Assembly (NCBI RefSeq): GCF_004360155.1 | Contig: NZ_SAIS01000007.1 | Span: forward strand, 62,001-126,000 | Source: Paraglaciecola marina | GTDB taxonomy: Bacteria > Pseudomonadota > Gammaproteobacteria > Enterobacterales > Alteromonadaceae | Reading direction: 5' to 3' | Length of the DNA: 64,000 bases | Shown here: piece by piece, positions 1 through 9,555 of the stretch | Layout of the letters: the number at the start of each line of letters is the position of its first letter | How positions within the stretch are numbered: the first letter of the stretch is position 1 | Position numbers and translations under genes: made by a program | The notes under the pieces: model-generated | Databases searched by the model: none | What the model was told of the DNA's origin: nothing | What the model saw: only the letters and a program-made list of their open reading frames with translations

Positions 1-1
1 G

Positions 2-730
2 CTAGATAAAAATAAACATAAAGATCTTCACGTTAAATTAAGTAGTGACTTTTCCCATGCAAAAGATTCACATTTAGCAGCCGCATCTATTCGTGAATAT
101 GCTCAGTTAGCCAGTTGTATGCCTATCATCTTCATCAAAGATCCTAAAAGCAGTACTACCCACAGTGTTGTGATGTTAGGTATTGAGCAAGGCGTTAACT
201 TGTTTGCAAAAGAAAGTAGATGGGAAGGGCATGTTGTGCCTATGAACATTCAACGTTATCCATTTGATGTTCGTCCTGATGGTGAAAAACTGGGTGTGTA
301 TATTGATGAAAATTCGGACTTAGTTGGTACAGAAGGCGAGCCTTTATTTGTTGATGACGCAGCTAGCCCATATCTTGAAAACAGACAAAAATTATTGTCT
401 GAGCTAACCAATAGTGAAATGGCAACTCGTAAGTTTATTGCTAAATTAGAAGAGTTAGGCTTATTTGATCCAATCGTAATTCGTGCTCAGTATGTGAATG
501 GTGAAAAACGTAACATCAATGGTATGCAGACTATCAGTGAAAAGCGCCTTCAAGAATTAGATTCAGAGCAAATACTTGAGTTACACAAAAGTGGTTTCCT
601 AGGGGCAATCTACGCAGTATTAATGTCATTAGGTCAGCTTAACCGCTTAGTACAATTGACGGCTGATAGTGACAATCCCGTACACTCCTTGCAGCTTTCT
701 TTAGACAAACCTGAAGAAGCTACTGCTTAA
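2..730 (+). CDS. SapC family protein, 5' end cut by the window
   Basis: The frame is open from the first full codon of the window to a TAA at 730, so the true start lies upstream; 242 residues are visible. The ATG at 119 is not the start, because the residues before it (LDKNKHKDLHVKLSSDFSHA) read as real family sequence. The protein matches the SapC family (PF07277), recognised from the start of the visible part and the PIIFIKD and PLFVDD segments. The family is named after a Campylobacter surface-layer locus, but its biochemical role in marine bacteria is unknown. Relatives often sit beside TonB-dependent receptors and tryptophan-halogenase-like genes for glycan use; that context would lie outside this window. 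No signal peptide can be assessed. A strong terminator follows, so this is the last gene of its unit. Confidence 0.8.
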   Translation, partial: LDKNKHKDLHVKLSSDFSHAKDSHLAAASIREYAQLASCMPIIFIKDPKSSTTHSVVMLGIEQGVNLFAKESRWEGHVVPMNIQRYPFDVRPDGEKLGVYIDENSDLVGTEGEPLFVDDAASPYLENRQKLLSELTNSEMATRKFIAKLEELGLFDPIVIRAQYVNGEKRNINGMQTISEKRLQELDSEQILELHKSGFLGAIYAVLMSLGQLNRLVQLTADSDNPVHSLQLSLDKPEEATA

Positions 731-1034
731 TAGCCTTAGTTCATAAGCATAATTTTAAAACCCGTTACAGCTAGTTTGTAACGGGTTTTTTATTGTCCAA
801 AATAAATAGTGATTACCTAATAAGCTATCTCGATGTGCTTATTTTCAGGTATTATGGCTAGTAAGTAACGTCAGCAATGGTTAAGTCATGTTTGCGTTTC
901 TAACGTACTGAAAAGTTGAAAATAATAATTAGCCCTCTGAATTGGATAATAAAGTTTAATTTCTTTGAAATTTTTTATCCTGAACTAAGGTTATACAGAA
1001 ACTCAAATCATTGAGTCGAGCGTTAAGGTATAAG
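731..1034. other. Intergenic region, SapC gene to GGDEF receptor
   Basis: About 300 bases with no supported gene. The first 60 bases hold the SapC terminator. The rest is AT-rich and must carry the promoter of the downstream receptor, but I could not pick one -35/-10 pair with confidence. Confidence 0.6.
757..791 (+). terminator. Rho-independent terminator after the SapC gene
   Basis: The arms AAAACCCGTTACA and TGTAACGGGTTTT form a perfect stem around a short loop, and the stem runs into a T-rich tail. It lies 27 bases after the SapC stop codon. Confidence 0.9.
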
Positions 1035-2981
1035 ATGTTAAGAAGTCCAGTGGTTTTAAGCTGCATTGTGTTGTTATGTCTGTGCAATCACACCTTCGCG
1101 AATGAAAAAGATCAGGTTAAATTACAGCTTAAATGGAATACTCAATTTCAATTTGCTGGCTATTATGCTGCTTTAGAAAAAGGCTTTTACGCGGAGCAAG
1201 GTATTGAGCTTACTATTCTTCAACCTAATTTTATTAAATCCACGGCAGATTTAGTTCTTGATGGTGAAGCAGAATTTGGGGTGGCGGATTCTAGTTTAGT
1301 GTTAAGTCGTTTAAATAATAAAAAGGTAGTGGTTTTAGCCGCTATATTTCAACATTCGCCTGCAATGTTACTAACTAAAAAAGCCGATAATATTTTGGGT
1401 CCATTCGAACTAGCAGGTAAAAATGTAGCACGTAGGCCTATTGAAAGTGATGCTGCGGTAACTGCAATGTTAGAAGTTGAACATGTCAATCTTTCTAATA
1501 TAAATGAAGTCTATTATACCAGAGATGATTTAGGGTTATTGTCTGACGACGTAGATGCTATGACAGTATATTCAACAGACCAACCGTTTTTGTACCATGA
1601 GTTAGGTATAGCTACCCATCTAATTAACCCCTTAAATTATGGAATCGACTTTTACGGCGATATGCTTTTCACCAGTGAAGCCTTACTAAGAGAAAACCCA
1701 GATGTAGCCATGCGTTTTAAAGCTGCCTCTATTAAAGGGTGGCGTTATGCTTTTGATCACACCGAAGAGGTTATTGATTGGTTGAAAAACAAATACGGTG
1801 CTGATAAGTCGATTGAGCATCTTAGGTTTGAAGCCAGGGCCACAAAGGAAATGGTATTGCCTGATTTAGTTGAAATTGGGTCATTTAATCCAGATAGATT
1901 TGAACGCATTGCTAACATATATATCGGTCAAAATTCAGAACTTGAAGGGCGTGAGCTTACTGGAATTGATTATCGGTACCACACTAACAGTGTCATTTCT
2001 GCCCTATGGGTTAAATGGATTATTATTATCGCGGCTGTTTTAGGGGCGTTGTTAGTTCTTTTTATATTTTTAAGCAAAAGGTTGCGGACGTTAGTGAATG
2101 AGCGCACCAAAGCGTTACAACGTACTAAGCTAGATTTGCAACACTATGTAGACATAGTAAATAAAAATATCATTATATCGACGGTCAATATTGATAATTA
2201 CATTACCGATGTTTCTCAGGCTTTTTTAGATATTTCGAAATACTCACGTGAAGAACTAATTGGACAACACCATAGTATTATTCGCCATCCAGATATGGCC
2301 GCTACTATATATGAAAAAATGTGGGAGACGATTCACCGCGGAGCGAGTTGGAAAGGTGAGCTTAAATGTTTAGCCAAAGATGGCAGTGTGTTTTGGGTCG
2401 AAGTGGTAATGGAGCCAGATCATGATGAGCATGGAAATGTGATTGGGTGTACTTCTATCCGCCATGATATTTCTGATAAAAAGCGTATTGAAAAACTATC
2501 GGAAACAGATCATCTAACCGGGTTATTTAATCGAGCCAAAATAGACACCTTCTTTAATTTAGAAATGCAAAAATTTTATCGATATAGACAAGATGTCTCT
2601 GTGGTGATGTGTGATATCGATAATTTTAAAACTGTAAATGATATGTACGGGCATCAACTGGGTGATAATGTCTTAATCGAAGTGGCAAGGGTTCTCTCTA
2701 GTAACATTAGAGAAGTCGATATAGTCGGCCGCTGGGGCGGTGAGGAGTTTATGATTATTTGCCCGTCTCAAGATATTCAAGGTGCCATGGCTTTAGCTGA
2801 GAAGCTACGAATGTGTATCGCAGCGTCAGAATTTCCAGAATTAGGCAAAGTCACTGCTAGCTTTGGTGTAACAACCTCTAAAATTGACGAGGATGAGACC
2901 CGAGAATCGATTGTAAAGCGCGCCGACGAGGCTTTGTATATAGCTAAACAATTAGGGCGAAACCGAGTCATTCATAGCTAG
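1035..2981 (+). CDS. Periplasmic NMT1/THI5-like domain - PAS - GGDEF diguanylate cyclase
   Basis: Predicted inner-membrane receptor that makes c-di-GMP. Order from the ATG (648 aa): signal peptide (MLRSPVVLSCIVLLCLCNHTFA), a periplasmic NMT1/THI5-like substrate-binding domain to about residue 300 (LKWNTQFQFAGYYAALEKGF is typical), one membrane helix near 326-348, a PAS domain, then GGDEF. The active-site motif is GGEEF at 568-572. An RxxD inhibitory site (REVD, 559-562) sits exactly five residues upstream, so product inhibition is expected. The PAS domain has the IRHPDM...W.G..K...KDG pattern of Aer-like, possibly flavin-binding, PAS domains. A TTG at 1011 would add eight residues before the signal peptide; the ATG at 1035 has AAGG seven bases upstream and starts the signal peptide cleanly. 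No ABC permease or ATPase lies nearby, so the binding domain probably senses its ligand and does not import it. Ligand unknown. Confidence 0.9.
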   Translation: MLRSPVVLSCIVLLCLCNHTFANEKDQVKLQLKWNTQFQFAGYYAALEKGFYAEQGIELTILQPNFIKSTADLVLDGEAEFGVADSSLVLSRLNNKKVVVLAAIFQHSPAMLLTKKADNILGPFELAGKNVARRPIESDAAVTAMLEVEHVNLSNINEVYYTRDDLGLLSDDVDAMTVYSTDQPFLYHELGIATHLINPLNYGIDFYGDMLFTSEALLRENPDVAMRFKAASIKGWRYAFDHTEEVIDWLKNKYGADKSIEHLRFEARATKEMVLPDLVEIGSFNPDRFERIANIYIGQNSELEGRELTGIDYRYHTNSVISALWVKWIIIIAAVLGALLVLFIFLSKRLRTLVNERTKALQRTKLDLQHYVDIVNKNIIISTVNIDNYITDVSQAFLDISKYSREELIGQHHSIIRHPDMAATIYEKMWETIHRGASWKGELKCLAKDGSVFWVEVVMEPDHDEHGNVIGCTSIRHDISDKKRIEKLSETDHLTGLFNRAKIDTFFNLEMQKFYRYRQDVSVVMCDIDNFKTVNDMYGHQLGDNVLIEVARVLSSNIREVDIVGRWGGEEFMIICPSQDIQGAMALAEKLRMCIAASEFPELGKVTASFGVTTSKIDEDETRESIVKRADEALYIAKQLGRNRVIHS

Positions 2982-2993
2982 TTGAGTATTTAA

Positions 2994-5090
2994 TTAGAAC
3001 TTCATTATTGGTAGCAAACTATTGAAGTCATCGGTCCATATTAACTGATTCGAAGTATAAGTTTTTAGTGTTTTTTCGACCAAGTTTGTCTTAGCTGATG
3101 CTTTAAAAGATTTATCATTGGTTATCACTACCCACTCGCTTCCATAGTCGTACTTGCTTACTTTAGAGGTAGTAAAGTAACTGGCTGTCTTATTGTCATA
3201 TTCAGCTAAAGCAAATAATAGTGGCACTAAATCGACATGGTTATTGGATGTGTGTATGACTAGCAAACCTTTATCTTTTAGGTGCTTCCAATATATTTCA
3301 TAGGCTTCTAACGTTAATAAATGACTCGGTATTGCACCACTTGTAAAAGCGTCAATGATTAACACGTCTAGTAGGTTTTTAGATTGTTTGGCCTTTGGTC
3401 TTATTAGTGCTTTTGTCAAAGACACACGACCATCACCCATAACTATTTGGATGTCAGCTTGTGTATTTTTGAGATAATCAAATTGAGATTCGGCTAAAAA
3501 TTTAACCGCAGGGTTTAACTCATAAAAGGTGAGATGGTCAGACGGACGGCCAAATCCTGCAAGTACACCTGCACCTAAACCAATCACCGCCATATTTATT
3601 GATGTTCGCTGTTGAACATGCTTGAGCGCTAGGTTGATACCTGTATTTGGCCCATAATAAATTTTTGTAGAGTCTATAGCTGTGTTAAACAATTGCTCAC
3701 CATGAACAGTTGTGCCATCCACTAGCCTGCGGGATATACCGTGTTCAGTTTTGACTTCTTTGACACTTAAGTAGCCGTAAAAATTTCGGATGTTAGCAAT
3801 GTCATAACGAGAATAAACATGACTAAGGGCATAGTAAGATGCAGGTAAAATCAATAAACCTAGACACCAAGCCATGCCTTTCGCATTTAGCGTCTTAATC
3901 GATTGAGGGGAATAAATCACACCTAAAATCAAAAAAGTGCCAAATATAGCAATAGGAAACTCTGTTAATTGCTTAAATAGCTGTGGAGCAATGACGCTAA
4001 CAAATACCCCACCTAACATGCCCCCTAGTGCCACGTATAAATAAAACCTGGGTAAATCATGTGAAGACGGCGCTACTTTTCGTAGTTCGCCATGACAAAT
4101 GACAGCTACAACCAGCAGAATAAAATTGTACATGGCTATTTGAGAAAGACTGTTAAATTGACTACCAAAAAAGAACATTAACAAGCTAGCTAAGACACAA
4201 AATGGAAAAAGTGTCAGCCAAGGACCTTTTTGATATATGTTAAGGTTTGAAAAGCCAATGATATAACTTAATAAATACAGACTTAGCGGCACTATCCATA
4301 ATAAGGGGCTAGGGCTGATATTCAGCGTGAGAAGTTGAGTTATGCTCAATAACAAAACCACGGCAAGCAAGGGTAATACCATCCACAATGCTTTTGATTT
4401 TAGAGATGGTGTGTTGAAGTGTTCAGGAGTTAGATTGCTATGTTTATCTGAGCTCGTCTGAGAATTATTGTAAGTTAAGTGCTTAAATACAGCAAAATTA
4501 TGATGGCGATATAAATTTAATATCAATATTAAATTGAAAACAACGAAGCTCAAATAAGTGTATGACCAAATTAACTTTTGCTGAGCTAAGCCAATATAAG
4601 GCTCGATTAAAAATGGATAACTTAATAGTGCAATTAATGAGGCTAAATTAGACCAAGCGTAGAAAGGGTAGGCGCCAGTTTCTTGGTTACAGTGTTTTGA
4701 ATACCAATGTTGCAAAAGTACACTAGTCGAAGACAGTAAATAGAAAGGAACACCAATTTCGAGAAACAATGAGACTAAAATTGAAGCTTCAGGAGTTGAA
4801 ATCTTGGCTAAATATGGGGGTGTTTTTAATAGGTTAGGAATTAAAGATAATGAAAAAAGTAAAAATAAAGCCTGTAATTTAAGTTGGGATTTTACATTTT
4901 TAATGAAACTCATACAAAATGCGTGAGCATAACCAAGTAGTAACATGCTTTGAAAAAACAGCATAGATGTGGTCCAGACTGAGCTGCCCCCCCCCCAAGT
5001 TGGCAGTAAATTTTTTGCTAGAATAGGTTGAATTTGGAATAGTAAAAAAGCACTGGTGATTATGGTAATTAAGAATAAAAAATACCGCAT
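2994..5090 (-). CDS. Multi-pass membrane protein with C-terminal spermidine-synthase-like domain
   Basis: A 698-residue fusion. About the first 430 residues are many hydrophobic helices; the N-terminal GGSSVWTTSMLFFQ stretch resembles a conserved region of transporter-like spermidine-synthase fusions. The last third is a class I methyltransferase-like fold of the polyamine synthase type: GLGAG nucleotide loop, FYELNP acidic strand end, MGDGR, then IDAFTSGAIPSHLLT. Such fusions are widespread but not assigned a reaction; polyamine synthase activity should not be assumed. It is convergent with the GGDEF receptor, 12 bases apart. The tryptophan-glycine codons 32-35 contain a run of ten G on the coding strand (4987-4996), which is odd in this AT-rich sequence and could slip. 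If the tract were one base longer or shorter, the protein would be cut off near residue 35. Confidence 0.85.
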   Translation of the reverse strand: MRYFLFLITIITSAFLLFQIQPILAKNLLPTWGGGSSVWTTSMLFFQSMLLLGYAHAFCMSFIKNVKSQLKLQALFLLFSLSLIPNLLKTPPYLAKISTPEASILVSLFLEIGVPFYLLSSTSVLLQHWYSKHCNQETGAYPFYAWSNLASLIALLSYPFLIEPYIGLAQQKLIWSYTYLSFVVFNLILILNLYRHHNFAVFKHLTYNNSQTSSDKHSNLTPEHFNTPSLKSKALWMVLPLLAVVLLLSITQLLTLNISPSPLLWIVPLSLYLLSYIIGFSNLNIYQKGPWLTLFPFCVLASLLMFFFGSQFNSLSQIAMYNFILLVVAVICHGELRKVAPSSHDLPRFYLYVALGGMLGGVFVSVIAPQLFKQLTEFPIAIFGTFLILGVIYSPQSIKTLNAKGMAWCLGLLILPASYYALSHVYSRYDIANIRNFYGYLSVKEVKTEHGISRRLVDGTTVHGEQLFNTAIDSTKIYYGPNTGINLALKHVQQRTSINMAVIGLGAGVLAGFGRPSDHLTFYELNPAVKFLAESQFDYLKNTQADIQIVMGDGRVSLTKALIRPKAKQSKNLLDVLIIDAFTSGAIPSHLLTLEAYEIYWKHLKDKGLLVIHTSNNHVDLVPLLFALAEYDNKTASYFTTSKVSKYDYGSEWVVITNDKSFKASAKTNLVEKTLKTYTSNQLIWTDDFNSLLPIMKF

Positions 5091-5223
5091 TTATACATCT
5101 TTTTGTTAAAATTTAGACTGGATTTAAAATGCAATTTATCTATATTGATTAGCAATGTAGCTTAGCTTGAATTTTTCTTAAGAATTTCTTAGGCATTGAT
5201 TAATATAGTTTTTTGGAGAACTT

Positions 5224-7233
5224 GTGACAAAGTTGAAAATTGGTAATAGTGTGGTCGACTTTGAACGGTGCCAAATTATTAATGCCGCAAATGTGACTTC
5301 AGTAGAGCCTAAAGTGATGGAGGTTTTGGAGTGTTTACAGCAGCATAGAAATCAAGTTGTCAGCCAGCAACGCATATTCGAGACCGTTTGGGGTAATGCC
5401 ATTTTTAACCCTAGCTCGGTGCAGCGCAGCATTGCGATTCTGCGAAAATTTTTAGAGCAAAATACCAAGTCCCCGCAGTTTATTATTACCCATCCTAAGC
5501 GTGGTTATAGTTTAGTATTACATGACCAAGAGTGTCCTAATCTCAGTTTTAGTAAAGCCTATATTTTACCGATTTTATCTAGTGCTCTAATAATGTTATT
5601 TAGTCTTGGCCTTTGGTGGACGACTAGCTCTGAATCACTGCCCAAAGTCGATTTTAGTTTACTCAAACCTATAACCTCTAGCGAAGCAAGTGAAACAAAT
5701 TTGGTATTATCGCCCGTCACTGACGTGGTGGCGTTTGTCAGAATTGGTAACAACAAACAAAATCATATTTGGCTTAAAAAACTCTCAACGGGTGAAGAGC
5801 GTCAGATCACCCAAACAGCGACCAAGTATTCTAAGCTGGGGTGGTCGAAAGATGGCAGTGCTCTAGCATTTCTAGAATTGCAGCAGAACCAAGAACATTT
5901 GCGTTACTCAACTATCGACTCTTATCAGCTAAGTGCCAGTACTCCTATCACGTTGGCGAGCTTTAAAGAGTGGCAGATTAATAGTTCACAGTTTCAATGG
6001 AGTGCCACAGGCGATATCTATTTTTCGACTGAGGGTGAAGAGGCCGTGACACAGCTAAAACGTATTTCGGTGAGCACTCAACAAATACAAACTCTAAAGA
6101 CTTTTAAAGGTAATGAACAATTACAGTCTGTTGCACTATCTCCGGATGATAGTCAGCTTGCCTTAGTTTTTGATGTTCACCAGAATAAATACCGCATTGA
6201 TATTCTCACCCTTGAAAGTCTTAACATGATTGAGTTACATACATTAGAAAATAATGTTCACGACATAAGTTGGCATCCTGATGGGCAAGCACTTTTAGTT
6301 AGTAATAGGGATAAGTTGAAGTTAATTGATATGCAAGGAGAAGTAACCAATATAGATTTTGATAATTTTCACTATATTCGTAATGCCCAGTACACCAATG
6401 ATGGTAGTGAAATCATGATGGAGTTGGTTAGCATGGATATAGACATAATGTACTCTGACTTAGCGGCTCCCAATGAGTATAAACTCTTGGTGAATACCCA
6501 GTCTTTAGATTTTCTACCTATTTATTCTCCTGATGATTCTAAGTTTGCGTTTGAGTCCCACCGCAATGGTTTTAAACAATTGTTTGTCTACGAAAACGGT
6601 AAAGAGCGCTTAATTTTTAGCAATCCAGATAACGAAGACTTGTTTGGTGTGGTGTGGTCACCCGATGGCCGCCAAATCATTACAGCTAGCAAAGATGCCT
6701 TGTATGTCATCAATGAAGAGCTAGCAAAGTACCAGGAGATCAAACATGAATTTGGCCCCTTCTATCTATGGGAGTCATATCAGAACGAAAATGCTTTATT
6801 GGTCTCGCGTAAAACAGATGGTGGCATAAAGCCCGCAAAATTTAACCTAGATACCCAAGAGCTAACTCTGCTACTTAATTCTCCAAGCAATTTTGAATGT
6901 GTATATATGGGACTAGACCAACAAGACAAGTTGTATGTATCCGACCACAACAAAATATATGGCACCCAAGACGGCGAAGAATTAGATGTGTTTTGGCAAA
7001 GCGATTCAGGAAATGTGGAGGGGTTTACTTTATCTGATGGGTATTTTTCAGTGAAAATTAGCCATTCAGAAGGTTTTGCTCTCATTAAAGTGGACCCTTT
7101 CAGTCAGCTAGAAACGCCTCTCTTAAGTCAGGCATATGGTGATAACATGTTTCTCACTAATGCCAATAAAAATGCAGACAGATTTTTGTTTAGTCGAGTT
7201 GAAGATATTAAACAATTAGTACGTTTGAGGTAG
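5224..7233 (+). CDS. CadC/ToxR-like membrane regulator with periplasmic beta-propeller
   Basis: A 669-residue one-component regulator. Residues 1-100 are an OmpR-type winged-helix DNA-binding domain (VEPKVMEVLECLQQHRNQVV, then SSVQRSIAILRKFL and THPKRGYSLV). A single membrane helix follows at about 110-131. The rest is a periplasmic region of TolB/PD40-like propeller repeats, seen in the recurring SPDDSQLALVFD, HPDGQALLVS, SPDDSKFAFES and SPDGRQIITAS blades. By analogy with CadC and ToxR it would bind DNA from the membrane in response to a periplasmic cue. The start is GTG at 5224 with GGAG upstream. It is divergent from the polyamine-synthase-like membrane gene (133 bases), so that gene is a candidate target. 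Confidence 0.9.
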   Translation: MTKLKIGNSVVDFERCQIINAANVTSVEPKVMEVLECLQQHRNQVVSQQRIFETVWGNAIFNPSSVQRSIAILRKFLEQNTKSPQFIITHPKRGYSLVLHDQECPNLSFSKAYILPILSSALIMLFSLGLWWTTSSESLPKVDFSLLKPITSSEASETNLVLSPVTDVVAFVRIGNNKQNHIWLKKLSTGEERQITQTATKYSKLGWSKDGSALAFLELQQNQEHLRYSTIDSYQLSASTPITLASFKEWQINSSQFQWSATGDIYFSTEGEEAVTQLKRISVSTQQIQTLKTFKGNEQLQSVALSPDDSQLALVFDVHQNKYRIDILTLESLNMIELHTLENNVHDISWHPDGQALLVSNRDKLKLIDMQGEVTNIDFDNFHYIRNAQYTNDGSEIMMELVSMDIDIMYSDLAAPNEYKLLVNTQSLDFLPIYSPDDSKFAFESHRNGFKQLFVYENGKERLIFSNPDNEDLFGVVWSPDGRQIITASKDALYVINEELAKYQEIKHEFGPFYLWESYQNENALLVSRKTDGGIKPAKFNLDTQELTLLLNSPSNFECVYMGLDQQDKLYVSDHNKIYGTQDGEELDVFWQSDSGNVEGFTLSDGYFSVKISHSEGFALIKVDPFSQLETPLLSQAYGDNMFLTNANKNADRFLFSRVEDIKQLVRLR

Positions 7234-7260
7234 TGCGAAAGTTAAATTTATCTTGTTTGA

Positions 7261-8412
7261 TTATTCTTCATTTTCAATAATTTGAACTTCTACATTTCCT
7301 TTGATTGCTTTGTTTTCTAAGCAGTGTTTAATTATGTGCAACAGGGTTTCAGTGACCTTTTGACCTTTTCGAGCCACTAATTGATTGCGTGTGGTTAGTA
7401 GATTTGTGTTAATAATCATATTTTCTTTTAACTTTGATAATTCGATTATAACTGTGGGCACTTCTACGGCTATATTTAAAGATTCTTTAAATGCAGCTAG
7501 GATTTTAGGATCGTAATATTGGCGTTGTTGCTCTAGTAAAGAGTAGGCTTTTTCAGTTGATTGCTCCTGTTTTTCAAAGCGAATAAAGTCTATTACTACT
7601 TTTAGCATTCTGGCCCCAAGGGGAATTTGAGTACCTTTTATGTCATCCATAGGTATGCCTTCACCATTGAAGCACTTTTCTTGATATAAAATGTTTTCTG
7701 CAACTTTCTCCATTCTAGGGATACGTCGTAATAAGTCGGATGCCAAACAGGGATGTTGTGCAAATAATTGTTTTTCTTCTTCAGATATGGCCACACCAGA
7801 GTCCATATTTTTAATGGTTTCTTGAGGGAAGATTACACATCCTAATTGCGACAATTGCACCATGGGTTCGAATATCCAAGAATTCGGAACTTTGAGTATT
7901 TTTGCCAAACTTTTCATGTGCTCCATCATTTTAGTGCCATTCTCCATTGCATCTGGGTTAACCAAAGCCAATACTTCACTGAGTACATTGATCACGCCTT
8001 TTAAGGTTCTATTTAACAGTACTCGCTCTGCAACTAGTAAATTATGTTGTGTCACACCTGCTTGGATCGTGGCAATCAATGTTTCTTTGTCACAAGGTTT
8101 AGTTATAAACCTAAAAACATCACCTTGATTCACGGCATTCACCGCTGTTTCTTGGTCTGAGTTACCTGTTAGCATGATTCGAATCGTATCGGGAGCTACT
8201 TCCATGGTTTTTTGTAGTAGTTCAAGGCCATTCATTTCGGGCATTTGCATATCAGTTACTATGACAGCGTATTTCTTATTACTAGATAAATGCTCTAGTG
8301 CTTCCTGAGCACTTAACGCTAAGTCAAAAGTAAATTCGTTCCTGAGAGTTCTACGATATGAATTTAGAATATTTAATTCATCATCAACCATTAATACATT
8401 GGCAAGCTTCAT
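7261..8412 (-). CDS. Response regulator with degenerate HD-GYP output domain
   Basis: The N-terminal receiver domain (1-125) has the phospho-acceptor Asp54 in VIVTDMQMPEMNG and the Thr/Lys switch residues (MLTGN, TKPCD). The C-terminal part aligns by eye with RpfG-like HD-GYP proteins: EEEKQLFAQHP, FNGEGIPMDDIKGTQIPLGARML. The metal ligands look lost: where HD-GYP proteins have HDxGK this one has SQLGC, and the later His-His pair is replaced by Tyr-Gln. I infer that it does not cleave c-di-GMP and may be a binding or scaffold output. It is the last gene of an operon with the MHYT kinase and the REC-HDOD gene; its start lies two bases after the stop of the HDOD gene, so translation is probably coupled. 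Confidence 0.85.
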   Translation of the reverse strand: MKLANVLMVDDELNILNSYRRTLRNEFTFDLALSAQEALEHLSSNKKYAVIVTDMQMPEMNGLELLQKTMEVAPDTIRIMLTGNSDQETAVNAVNQGDVFRFITKPCDKETLIATIQAGVTQHNLLVAERVLLNRTLKGVINVLSEVLALVNPDAMENGTKMMEHMKSLAKILKVPNSWIFEPMVQLSQLGCVIFPQETIKNMDSGVAISEEEKQLFAQHPCLASDLLRRIPRMEKVAENILYQEKCFNGEGIPMDDIKGTQIPLGARMLKVVIDFIRFEKQEQSTEKAYSLLEQQRQYYDPKILAAFKESLNIAVEVPTVIIELSKLKENMIINTNLLTTRNQLVARKGQKVTETLLHIIKHCLENKAIKGNVEVQIIENEE

Positions 8413-8414
8413 CT

Positions 8415-9530
8415 TTACTGCTCCATCATAGATTTTAGTTTTATCGAAATATCTTTGCGATTACTCAGTCTTTCATCCAGCTCTTGATTGCTTTGCAGTG
8501 ATTTCGCTAGGTGTAAAATCACTTCACAATTCAATTCTTCGATTATTAATTTTTCAAGGTTGTTCTGTAAGGTTATGGATCTTATTAAGGAGTAGGGAAA
8601 GTGCCAAAGATGCAATAGATAACTGGTTATTTGGATGTTGTCTACTTGAAATAGGGTCGTTTCTAATGCTGAATTATCAGCACCAATAATTCTTTTGGCT
8701 AGATACCCTTCCATGTGTTCAGGACTGATTTCAGGCAGTAGTAACTCACCTAGGTTATGCAGTAGTCCTGCTAACATAGCTTCATCTTTTATTGGTTTGT
8801 CTGCAATATGAGTTGCGATATTAGCCGTGTCTAACGCTCGGTTTAGTATTTCTGCAATATAGGTATTGGATGTGTCTCCCATATTTGAATACATTTCAGA
8901 AATTGCCACTATATTACAAATAACATCAGTACCTAATCTAATAATCGCGTCTTCAACTTTATTAACATTGGCTCCGGTGACAAAAAATGATGTATTTGCC
9001 ACTTGCAAAACTTTGGCTGTAAGGGAAGGGTTTTTAGATATTTCAACAGAGATATCTTCCATAGAGATAGACTGCTTATGCAACATAGCTTTTAATTTTA
9101 TAAACAATTTTGGGATACTAGGTAGTGAATTAATTCCTCCCAGTAATGCCTGTATTTTAGAATAGGGTAAGTCTGCTCTAACTTCGTTGATTAGCTCTAT
9201 TTCGCTTTTGAGTAACTCAAGATTACATGGTTTGTCATACCATTGGTGGGCCACATAGCTGGCTCTAACACTTAGGTCTTCATCGGCGTGGCCTGATAAT
9301 ACAATTCTAACTGCTGAAGGGTAAAGTTTACTTACTTGTTCTAATAACTCTGCGCCATTCATACCGGGCATTTTCATGTCTGTAATAATAAAGTCAGCTT
9401 GGAAACTCTCTAATAGTTCTAAGGCTTCTGTTCCATCTTTCACATACTTTATATCCCAACCTGACCGATAAAATGCTCGCTTAAAAGCACTTAGAATAGA
9501 GGTGTCATCATCAACAAACATAATTTTCAT
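8415..9530 (-). CDS. Response regulator with HDOD output domain
   Basis: A 371-residue protein: receiver domain (1-120, phospho-acceptor Asp51 in FIITDMKMPGMNG) followed by an HDOD domain at about 130-330, with the typical LPSIPKLFIKLKAM, DISVEISKNPSLTAKVLQVANT and AIIRLG segments. HDOD domains resemble HD hydrolases without the catalytic residues and act in regulation. The longest frame opens at 9626 inside the upstream kinase gene. I chose the ATG at 9530 because MKIMFVDDD is the normal start of a receiver domain and AGGG lies eight bases upstream. It sits between the kinase (25-base gap) and the degenerate HD-GYP regulator. Confidence 0.9.
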   Translation of the reverse strand: MKIMFVDDDTSILSAFKRAFYRSGWDIKYVKDGTEALELLESFQADFIITDMKMPGMNGAELLEQVSKLYPSAVRIVLSGHADEDLSVRASYVAHQWYDKPCNLELLKSEIELINEVRADLPYSKIQALLGGINSLPSIPKLFIKLKAMLHKQSISMEDISVEISKNPSLTAKVLQVANTSFFVTGANVNKVEDAIIRLGTDVICNIVAISEMYSNMGDTSNTYIAEILNRALDTANIATHIADKPIKDEAMLAGLLHNLGELLLPEISPEHMEGYLAKRIIGADNSALETTLFQVDNIQITSYLLHLWHFPYSLIRSITLQNNLEKLIIEELNCEVILHLAKSLQSNQELDERLSNRKDISIKLKSMMEQ

Positions 9531-9555
9531 TATGAAATCCCTATGCATTAGTTGC

